Positions 1 through 5,577 of a stretch of 33,947 nt of DNA are shown here, one piece after another. The notes under the pieces are model-generated. The model searched no databases. It had not been told where the DNA came from and worked only from the letters and a program-made list of their open reading frames with translations. Origin of the DNA: an uncultured Hungatella sp. (lineage in GTDB: Bacteria; Bacillota; Clostridia; Lachnospirales; Lachnospiraceae); contig CAJUFP010000045.1 of NCBI GenBank assembly GCA_910585645.1, positions 1-33,947 on the forward strand, written 5' to 3'. Every line of letters begins with the position of its first letter. Position 1 is the stretch's first letter. Both the position numbers and the translations under genes were made by a program.

Positions 1-111
1 CTCTGACTGGCTTCACGACAATCCCCGCCCATTGCACACTCAACAATATATCAATATGACAAATTAAGGTTCCGGTTTACCCTGGTTAGGGGGCAATTCC
101 GGACCACGGCC

Positions 112-140
112 TTGCGCTCTTCCCCTATTTCTGTTATAGT
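112..140 (+). promoter_or_regulatory. Probable promoter of the YkgJ-family gene
   Basis: A -35-like TTGCGC (112-117) lies 17 bp before a -10-like TATAGT (135-140). This is good spacing for a vegetative sigma factor, and the pair sits about 35 bp before the ATG at 175. Upstream, 68-105 contains an imperfect inverted repeat (GGTTCCGG against CCGGACC, with an inner CCCT/AGGG pair) of unknown role. No experimental support. Confidence 0.5.
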
Positions 141-174
141 ATAAGAAAATATCGGCAGAAAACGGAGCTTTCTT

Positions 175-843
175 ATGGACCGCTATATTGATTTGAATGA
201 AGTTTCAGACGGAAAATTATATACATCCAATGACCTGGTAAAAGCCGGATGCAGCGACTGCCAGGGCTGCTCCGCCTGCTGTGAGAGCATGGCTGACACC
301 ATTATCCTGGACCCGTTTGACATCTACTGCCTGACAAAGGGACTTCAAACCCCTGCTGCCGGCCTTCTGTATCACCAGATTGACTTAGGGGTAGTGGACG
401 GCGTCATACTGCCCCATATTAAGATGGCCGGGAACACGAACTGCTGTCCGTTTTTAAACGAAAGCGGCCGCTGTTCCATCCACAGCTTCCGCCCCGGCTT
501 CTGCAGGCTGTTTCCTCTGGGACGTTTTTATGAGAACCGCTCTTTTTCCTATTTCCTGCAGACAAAAGAGTGCAAAAAACAGAACCGAACCAAGGTGAAA
601 GTGCAAAAATGGATCGGCCTGCCGGATTTTAAGCGGTATGAGACGTTTATCTGTGACTGGCATTATTTTTTGAAAGATCTTCAGAAGCCTCTGACAGAGG
701 GAGATGTGGAATGGGCCAAGGCTGTGAATATGGAGATTCTGCGGCGGTTCTTTCTGACGCCTTATGATGTCAGGGAGGATTTTTACGCGCAGTTTTATGA
801 GAGGCTTCAGGGGGTGGATGGGAGCGGCTGGATGGAAAGGTAA
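175..843 (+). CDS. YkgJ-family cysteine cluster protein
   Basis: A 222-residue soluble protein with a dense N-terminal cysteine motif: C26, C29, C32, C35 and C36. A second Cys-rich stretch lies near residues 87-112 (NCCPF, GRCSIH, GFCRLFP). This is the layout of the YkgJ/UPF0153 family (CxxCxxCC), thought to bind zinc or an iron-sulfur cluster. The reaction is unknown. The start is supported by GGAG seven bases before ATG. The gene appears monocistronic and ends about 45 bp before the promoter of the structured RNA. There are no signal peptide or membrane segments. Family assignment is strong, function is not. Confidence 0.85.
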   Translation: MDRYIDLNEVSDGKLYTSNDLVKAGCSDCQGCSACCESMADTIILDPFDIYCLTKGLQTPAAGLLYHQIDLGVVDGVILPHIKMAGNTNCCPFLNESGRCSIHSFRPGFCRLFPLGRFYENRSFSYFLQTKECKKQNRTKVKVQKWIGLPDFKRYETFICDWHYFLKDLQKPLTEGDVEWAKAVNMEILRRFFLTPYDVREDFYAQFYERLQGVDGSGWMER

Positions 844-853
844 ATTCAGGCTA

Positions 854-881
854 TTGACCTAAATTTGTTTTATGGTATAAT
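854..881 (+). promoter_or_regulatory. Strong promoter of structured RNA/PBECR4 locus
   Basis: TTGACC (854-859) and a perfect TATAAT (876-881) are separated by 16 bp, giving an expected transcription start near 887-891. The first hairpin of the RNA begins at 892, so the transcript would start almost directly with structured RNA. Confidence 0.75.
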
Positions 882-887
882 AGGTAT

Positions 888-1062
888 AGAGGATAGCGGC
901 AAGACCAGCTATCGTTGGTTATGAAACAATTGACTGTGTCGGCATGCAGCCAATTGTGGAGCCAGACCTTGGGTTATGCGATAACCTCAAACCGAATAGG
1001 TTCTTCGGAGCTGAAAGAAAACGCTTTTATGGGACCTTGCTTATGCAAGGTCCTTTATTTTT
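888..1062 (+). ncRNA. Structured RNA ending in a terminator, upstream of a nuclease gene
   Basis: About 170 nt between a consensus promoter and a perfect intrinsic terminator can form successive hairpins. GATAGC (892-897) pairs with GCTATC (908-913). CAATTG (927-932) pairs with CAATTG (951-956) around an inner CTG/CAG stem. GGTTAT (972-977) pairs with ATAACC (981-986) across a GCG loop. CCGAA (992-996) pairs with TTCGG (1004-1008). A second GGTTAT (917-922) could compete for ATAACC, and AACC (990-993) could instead pair with GGTT (999-1002), so alternative folds are possible. No convincing ORF is present and the nuclease gene starts only after the terminator. It may be an RNA antitoxin, an attenuator/riboswitch, or an independent small RNA. 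I do not recognise an Rfam family. Confidence 0.6.
1032..1062 (+). terminator. Intrinsic terminator between RNA and PBECR4 gene
   Basis: GGACCTTGC (1032-1040) and GCAAGGTCC (1045-1053) form a perfect 9-bp stem with a TTAT loop. The stem is followed by a T-rich tract (1054-1062). It lies between the promoter and the nuclease start, so nuclease expression needs read-through or antitermination. Confidence 0.9.
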
Positions 1063-1082
1063 ACCAAAGGCGGTTTATACAA

Positions 1083-1679
1083 GTGGATTATTTATACCAA
1101 TCAGCATTAGCCTGGAAAGAGCTAACTGAATACCGATACCAGTTAGTGTATGGATACAAAAAGGCTTTATATCCAATCAACCTTACATTTTCTGATGAAG
1201 ATTACCCACATCTGGCTGGTTTCCAATACATGAAAGATATCTCCCTTCCTAACTATACATCCGCAAAAATCGTGAGGCGGGTTCTTGAAGGAAAAATAAC
1301 CTTTAAACATATTCAAAAAGCAGCTCAATATGAGGAAATGATCAAACCACGATTAGAAGCATTAATCCATTTAAAAAACTCTTTTGATCATGATTTTAAT
1401 CTTTATTCTTTTATGCCGCAAATGTATCCTTTTATCACTAACATTAAGGCAGATTATTTAATTGCCAGTCATACTATTATTGACAGTTATGTTTTCACAA
1501 TACGCACCACTCCAAAAGGAGATGCAAAATGTGATTTTCTTTGCTGTTCAGCTTTTACTAAAGGCAACCGTAACTATGAAACAAATCAGAGAAAACGGAT
1601 ATTGCTCCAAAAAGTACGTATACATATTCCGTCAAATACAACTACTATTTTGCTTAATAAATTGAATACCGAATCATAA
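1083..1679 (+). CDS. PBECR4-like BECR-fold ribonuclease (toxin-like)
   Basis: I place the start at GTG 1083 rather than at upstream ATGs in this frame. AAAGGCGG (1066-1073) is a good ribosome binding site nine bases ahead, and the upstream in-frame sequence is structured RNA and terminator. This gives 198 residues. The C-terminal part (KADYLIASH, then CSAFTKGNRNYETNQRK and an LLQK strand) resembles PBECR4, a phage-associated member of the barnase/EndoU/colicin E5-D/RelE nuclease fold. Such proteins usually cleave RNA. The N-terminal ~100 residues are helical and charged. The gene is AT-richer than its neighbours, which suggests transfer. No protein antitoxin is adjacent; the RNA in front is the obvious partner candidate. 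Family call moderately confident, toxin role inferred. Confidence 0.65.
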   Translation: MDYLYQSALAWKELTEYRYQLVYGYKKALYPINLTFSDEDYPHLAGFQYMKDISLPNYTSAKIVRRVLEGKITFKHIQKAAQYEEMIKPRLEALIHLKNSFDHDFNLYSFMPQMYPFITNIKADYLIASHTIIDSYVFTIRTTPKGDAKCDFLCCSAFTKGNRNYETNQRKRILLQKVRIHIPSNTTTILLNKLNTES

Positions 1680-1697
1680 AAGAGAACACTTCCTCTC

Positions 1698-2582
1698 CTA
1701 CACCCCCAAAGTCTTTAACCCTCTGCGATACGCTTCCATCTCCCTCTCATCCACAGTTTCTATAATATATTGCAGCTGGCTGACCACCTTCTCCCTGTCC
1801 CTGGGAAGATAGGCTGAGACCGGATAAAAATTTGATTTCGAATCCGCAAACAGGTGGGTCCGTATCCGCAGATTCCTGATAAACACCTGCAGTTCCCGAA
1901 GACGCTCCTTTTCCCCTGCCTGCGCGAAAATTCCCTTTCGCTCCATGTCCCACAGCTCTGTACCCTGAAACAAGGTAAGGGAATCTACAGAGATAAATCG
2001 GGGATTCAGCTGATTAAACAGCTTTGCGCTCCTTACGGCATTTCCATATCCTCCGTCTTTTCCCGCAAGACCTGTCATGTAGACAAAATAATATTCGATT
2101 CCCGCCTCATCCAGCTTCCGGCACTGCTCCAGAATCTCCTTCGCCCTATAGCCTTTCCCTGCCAGGGCAAGGGTTTCATCATCCCCGCTTTCCGTCCCGA
2201 TGCTCAGACCGTTTATGCCCATTGCGCGAAGTTTCTTTAACTGCCACACTTCTTTATCCCGAATATCTCTTATGCTTGCAAACACGGCCATGGTCTGGCA
2301 TTTGATGAGATAATCCCGCGCCAGGAGGGCGCGGAGCTTCAGGTTGTCGTAGCTCATGGCAAAGGGATTGGCTCCGGTCCAGAAGATCCGCCTTGCATAG
2401 GGCTCATATCTCTTGATCTCCTCTAAGTCTTCCTCAAACTCTTCTATGGAATGCATACAAAAAGGTTCCTCTTTATACAGATTGCAAAAGCGGCACTTTT
2501 TGTAGGTACACCCGGAGGTGGCCTGTATGATCACAGAGTTTGCCTCATAGTGCGGTCTCCATGTTCTCCCTGTAAAATGCAT
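1698..2582 (-). CDS. Radical SAM protein
   Basis: The start is set at the ATG at 2582 because AGAGGGGAG lies just upstream; a longer frame to 2693 lacks such a site. The product has 294 residues. Near the N-terminus C25, C30 and C33 form CX4CX2C (SGCTYKKCRFC), a spacing variant of the usual CX3CX2C cluster that binds [4Fe-4S] and S-adenosylmethionine. GLSIGTESGDD (about 135-145) and YYFVYMTGLAG fit later strands of the radical SAM barrel. The overall look is that of HemN/Elp3-superfamily proteins common in Clostridia, but no substrate can be assigned. It is followed convergently by the PBECR4 gene (18-bp gap). Its upstream neighbour is an acyl carrier protein remnant. Confidence 0.8.
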   Translation of the reverse strand: MHFTGRTWRPHYEANSVIIQATSGCTYKKCRFCNLYKEEPFCMHSIEEFEEDLEEIKRYEPYARRIFWTGANPFAMSYDNLKLRALLARDYLIKCQTMAVFASIRDIRDKEVWQLKKLRAMGINGLSIGTESGDDETLALAGKGYRAKEILEQCRKLDEAGIEYYFVYMTGLAGKDGGYGNAVRSAKLFNQLNPRFISVDSLTLFQGTELWDMERKGIFAQAGEKERLRELQVFIRNLRIRTHLFADSKSNFYPVSAYLPRDREKVVSQLQYIIETVDEREMEAYRRGLKTLGV

Positions 2583-2688
2583 GCTTTTTCTCCCCTCTTT
2601 TTCTGTTGAAATTTCGTTGTGGGAATCCGCATTTGATGGGTATAGATTCTCTGTTTCGTATATGAAGGCGGATTCCCTTCCTGTTATT

Positions 2689-2717
2689 AACATACTACGG
2701 TACGATTTTCAAATCAA
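2689..2717 (-). promoter_or_regulatory. Candidate promoter of radical SAM gene
   Basis: On the minus strand TTGATT (2712-2717) is 17 bp from TATGTT (2689-2694), about 105 bp before the chosen ATG. Reasonable match, untested. Confidence 0.4.
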
Positions 2718-2758
2718 GCAGGGGCTTTTTGTGGGGAAAGTATGTTTTTATAGTATGT

Positions 2759-2899
2759 TTACAACTCATCAAAATATCTTACAATATCCCCTACCGTTCT
2801 AAATTCTATAATCTGGTAAACAGGAATCTCTACCCCAAACTCCTCCTCAAATGCCACTACAGCATCCATCACATCCAGGGAACTCAATCCCAAATCTGC
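2759..2899 (-). pseudogene. Acyl carrier protein 3' remnant
   Basis: From about 2899 to the TAA at 2759 the frame encodes the C-terminal two thirds of an acyl carrier protein: ADLGLSSLDVMD, with the serine of the phosphopantetheine site (GLSSLD in place of GxDSLE/D), then FEEEFGVEIP and FRTVGDIVRYF. The expected N-terminal helix is absent. The frame continues upstream to an ATG at 2983, but that stretch is the alternative frame of a recombinase fragment, and no ribosome binding site precedes the ATG. I read it as a gene that lost its 5' end. If translated from 2983 it would be a chimeric 74-residue carrier protein. Confidence 0.6.
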
Positions 2900-2900
2900 T

Positions 2901-3074
2901 GAGATGCATGGCCCGTATCCTTCTCCAAAGATGTGGGTGCTGGTGTGGAAGTTCCGGTTTTGTCCTGCACGCAGTTTCTCCATAAGTTTTCAGAAAACGC
3001 TGTACATTGTCTGATGACATTTGTGCTCTTATGCCATTTCTGTCAGTATAGAACAGCAACTCATCCTGTAAACC
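2901..3074 (-). pseudogene. Tyrosine recombinase (integrase) fragment
   Basis: A frame starting at 3095 encodes DELLFYTDRNGIRAQ, then a helical segment (VQRFLKTYGE), then HPHLWRRIRAMHL. This matches the region around the HxLR catalytic box of phage/transposon tyrosine recombinases, usually read as HPHLFRHSRAMHL. About 58 residues remain. Homology stops at position ~2901, exactly where acyl carrier protein homology starts in another frame. The N-terminal half and the C-terminal catalytic tyrosine are missing. A dead fragment of a mobile element. Confidence 0.6.
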
Positions 3075-3095
3075 GGTGTTTCTATACCCATCCAT

Positions 3096-3336
3096 GCTTT
3101 ATTTACAAGCACAGAAAAAAGCGGCCGGAGGCATCTGGCACAAACCTTGATGCCCCAACCGCTATTTCTGTTAAATTTCCCTGCTGGATTTCCCGCCGCT
3201 CCCGCTCCTTCTTCAATCCGTCAGCACCTCCATGGCGCCCTGCAGTCCGCAATGTCCATTTCCCGGTCTTCCATCAGGATGCCGGGTGCCTCAAGAAACA
3301 GCTCCTTTATCCGTTTTGTTCATAGTCTATATTCGG
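3096..3336. other. Non-coding/decayed segment
   Basis: No frame here gives a convincing protein, and every frame on the minus strand contains stops. It lies between the recombinase fragment and the truncated Rpn gene, so it is probably also decayed mobile-element or gene sequence. I could not assign an origin. Confidence 0.4.
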
Positions 3337-3783
3337 TCAAGCTTTCAGAGTCTCTATATTCTCTTTTGTGAGACCGGTATATCTGATAATTTTTTCTATA
3401 GGTTCCCCATCTGCCTTCATATTTCGGGCAATTTCGGTACTTCTTTCATCCCTTACTTTTTTCATGCCGCTATTGTAATCAATCTGTGCCATCTCACGCA
3501 TATTATACAACCGAAGCACTTCCTTATCATTGGCAAGAAACGTCATTTTTTCATTAGCCTTATAAATCGCAGCATCCATATTCATCAACTCCCTTAGTGT
3601 ATCATCTGAAATGTTCTGATCAAAAAATGTCAGCCATCTATGCAGTGAATTATTTTTTATATCCTTTTCTGGCAGGGCATTGAACTTCTTCACATCAATA
3701 AAATGAATCTCTAAAGCATCTGTCAGGAGACAGTCCTTATGAGTATCCTCCCAGAGATGGAATACCATATGGAAACCATCCAC
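3337..3783 (-). pseudogene. 5'-truncated Rpn-family nuclease/transposase
   Basis: The 148-residue frame covers only the C-terminal half of an Rpn-type PD-(D/E)XK nuclease (recombination-promoting nuclease, formerly YhgA-like transposase). VFHLWEDTHKDC and LEIHFIDVKKF match the strand after the nuclease core. The C-terminal 'GEPIEKIIRYTGLTKENIETL' helix pair is typical of the family. Full-length relatives are about 300 residues; the catalytic D and ExK are missing. The only start is a GTG at 3783, eight bases past the stop of the neighbouring operon. The 5' half was probably lost when that operon arrived or by a flanking deletion. Confidence 0.7.
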
Positions 3784-3791
3784 TCCCTCTG

Positions 3792-4322
3792 CTACTTTAC
3801 ATCACGAATCTTCTTCCCGGCCCTCATCCCGATCAAAAACAATTCCAACGTCTGAGGATTCGTATTCCTGTATTTCAAATGATAGAAAATCTGCCTGATC
3901 TCATCAATAAGCGCTTCCCGATCCTCCTCATAATACCCCGCGTCCTCATCCAGACATCCGCTGGCCTGCAAAAGCAAAGACAGGGCAAATGTCTCATTTA
4001 CATACAGATACTTTTCATCACACCCCTCTATCAATTGAAACGGCTTCCTTTTCAGACACCACGAAGCCGTATAGGCGATAAACTTTACATAGTTGACACG
4101 GCTGATATCGTGAAAATGCTTCAGCCTTGCGATGTCCACCAGAATATCGATGAGACAATACTCAAAGATACAATCATTAAAATAGACATGGCCTTCCAGG
4201 TCATTTTCTCTGTAAAACGCCTCTGCCAGCCTGTGAAGCAGCAATCCCGCGTTATTTATATATTCGTCGGAAAAAGATTCGTTTAGCTCTTCCTTAAGTC
4301 TCCTTGCTTCCTCTTTATCCAT
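3792..4322 (-). CDS. Unknown 176-residue protein, partner of RelA/SpoT-like enzyme
   Basis: I do not recognise a family. The protein is acidic and mostly helical with no membrane segment or signal peptide. Conspicuous stretches are FNDCIFEYCLIDILVDIARLKHF (about 48-70), which looks like a buried helix pair, and a Glu/Asp-rich loop (CLDEDAGYYEEDRE, near 123-136). Translation starts at ATG 4322 behind AGGAGAGG, three bases away. It lies 12 bp after the RelA/SpoT-domain gene and is certainly cotranscribed with it. A neutralising partner (antitoxin) or an effector responding to the nucleotide product are both conceivable; neither is shown by the sequence. Confidence 0.7.
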   Translation of the reverse strand: MDKEEARRLKEELNESFSDEYINNAGLLLHRLAEAFYRENDLEGHVYFNDCIFEYCLIDILVDIARLKHFHDISRVNYVKFIAYTASWCLKRKPFQLIEGCDEKYLYVNETFALSLLLQASGCLDEDAGYYEEDREALIDEIRQIFYHLKYRNTNPQTLELFLIGMRAGKKIRDVK

Positions 4323-4334
4323 GTACCTCTCCTG

Positions 4335-5228
4335 CTATCTGTATTTTAAAACCTGTTCTGCCAGGTCTGACATCTTCTTTACCTCACGGTAATTCTCCGC
4401 CTGTTTAATCTTATCAATGACAGCCTGCTTGATCTCCTCATTGTCACACTCCTCCATCTTCTCAAGGATAAACTGATACACCTCATTGTCATCGGAAACT
4501 CCGGAAAACAGAGTCTCCTGGAAGCTGTGAATATAGTCATTGATAAAGGTTCCCATCTCATCGCCCAGGCCTGTAAGTCTGTTCATAATATCCGTATAAT
4601 TTTTTAACATCTCCGACTGCAGATTATAGGGGTAGCGCAGCTTGTGGTCAATCTCACTCCACGCCTCCTCATACAGAGTGCGCACCTGAATCTCGATCCC
4701 CAGACCGTTATCCGCGCGGATTACATAGTGGACCGACCGGTACTGCTTATTGTCCCGGATCTCAACCTTTCCCCGGTACAAACTGTCATCATCCCCCTTG
4801 CGGATATAGGCAAACGGCGGGGCCATAAGAATATCTTTGTACCGCTCCATCAGATAGTCGTGTACCAGAAGCCAGTCCGACTTAAACAGCAGCAGGATCC
4901 GGATTCCCATCAGGTCTGTTATATACTTCTCATAGTTTTCCCTGGACAGAGACTCTCCCCGATCCAGATACTCCCCGTTCTTTCTTATGATCTTCTCTAC
5001 CAGATGACTGGTATTTTTAACCCTGTAACTTAAAGAATGAACATCCGAACACTTCTGGATCTCCTCCGCATACCGCTTTACCGTGTTCTGGTGTTCATTC
5101 CGTTTTGGCTCAAAATCGTCCGCAATCTCTTCCAGTTCCTCCCAGGTCAGACGGGAATCTCGAAACCGCTCCTCTGATATGTTAAATTCCCTGCAAAACT
5201 TCTGCTGTTCCTGCTTCGTCTTTAACAT
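4335..5228 (-). CDS. RelA/SpoT-domain nucleotide pyrophosphokinase (small alarmone synthetase-like)
   Basis: The 297-residue protein carries one RelA/SpoT synthetase domain. YRVK (68-71) is a basic ATP-contact motif, DLMGIRI (105-111) follows, YRSVHY (163-168) carries the tyrosine that stacks on the acceptor base, and EIQVRTLYEEAWSEIDH (179-195) carries the catalytic glutamate. There is no HD hydrolase and no TGS/ACT regulatory region, so it is a stand-alone synthetase. Members make (p)ppGpp or, in toxSAS toxins, (p)ppApp or pyrophosphorylated tRNA. The C-terminal 90 residues are helical and not clearly assignable. The start ATG 5228 follows AGGGGTGA, seven bases from the stop of the 61-residue gene. 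The residues look catalytically intact. Product and acceptor cannot be read from sequence. Confidence 0.85.
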   Translation of the reverse strand: MLKTKQEQQKFCREFNISEERFRDSRLTWEELEEIADDFEPKRNEHQNTVKRYAEEIQKCSDVHSLSYRVKNTSHLVEKIIRKNGEYLDRGESLSRENYEKYITDLMGIRILLLFKSDWLLVHDYLMERYKDILMAPPFAYIRKGDDDSLYRGKVEIRDNKQYRSVHYVIRADNGLGIEIQVRTLYEEAWSEIDHKLRYPYNLQSEMLKNYTDIMNRLTGLGDEMGTFINDYIHSFQETLFSGVSDDNEVYQFILEKMEECDNEEIKQAVIDKIKQAENYREVKKMSDLAEQVLKYR

Positions 5229-5235
5229 GAACCTA

Positions 5236-5421
5236 TCACCCCTGCTCCCCCAGCGCCTTCCCGATGACTCCGGATCTTAACAGTTTAGAATATGACATCA
5301 GCTGCCTGTCAATAAAATCCGGATTGATCTCCGGACCGTTATTGGGCTGGTTCTCTTTTCTGTACGAATCCGCGGACAGCTTCTTCATGAAATTATCCAT
5401 CACCATCTTCGCCTCTGTCAT
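5236..5421 (-). CDS. Small 61-residue protein leading the RelA/SpoT operon
   Basis: AGGAGG directly abuts an ATG at 5427 (zero spacing), so the next ATG at 5421, six bases away, is the likely start. The product is 61 residues, highly charged and probably helical at the N-terminus (EAKMVMDNFMKKLSAD). A Pro/Asn-rich middle follows (NQPNNGPEINPDF), then a basic C-terminal helix (SYSKLLRSGVIGKALG). No known domain. It ends seven bases before the RelA/SpoT gene, and its stop lies within that gene's ribosome binding region, implying translational coupling. Size and position suit a small antitoxin or regulator, which is inference only. Confidence 0.65.
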   Translation of the reverse strand: MTEAKMVMDNFMKKLSADSYRKENQPNNGPEINPDFIDRQLMSYSKLLRSGVIGKALGEQG

Positions 5422-5457
5422 ATCCATCCTCCTGTTATAACGCCCTTGCGGTAGTCT

Positions 5458-5489
5458 ATTATATTCTTAATACCATAGCACAGTGTCAA
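5458..5489 (-). promoter_or_regulatory. Candidate promoter of the RelA/SpoT operon
   Basis: The minus strand has a perfect TTGACA (5484-5489). A TATAAT (5458-5463) is 20 bp downstream, longer than ideal; GAATAT at 17 bp is an alternative -10. It lies about 40 bp upstream of the small ORF. Confidence 0.45.
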
Positions 5490-5577
5490 CCAGATTTCTC
5501 AGGTTGTTTATGGGGTATTATATCATGGGGAGTCTGTAAATACAATAGGAACCGAAATCGAAATTGAATCTTTCCCA

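Noticed and set aside
888..1062. Tandem repeats of a classical type III antitoxin RNA
   Set aside because: I looked for repeated units of 10-50 bases and found none beyond the doubled GGTTAT, so the match to type III systems is one of layout only.
915..1082. N-terminal extension of the PBECR4 frame, and a 61-codon ORF at 944-1129
   Set aside because: Both lie across the promoter-proximal hairpins and the terminator, lack ribosome binding sites, and have no domain similarity; a GTG with a good site follows at 1083.
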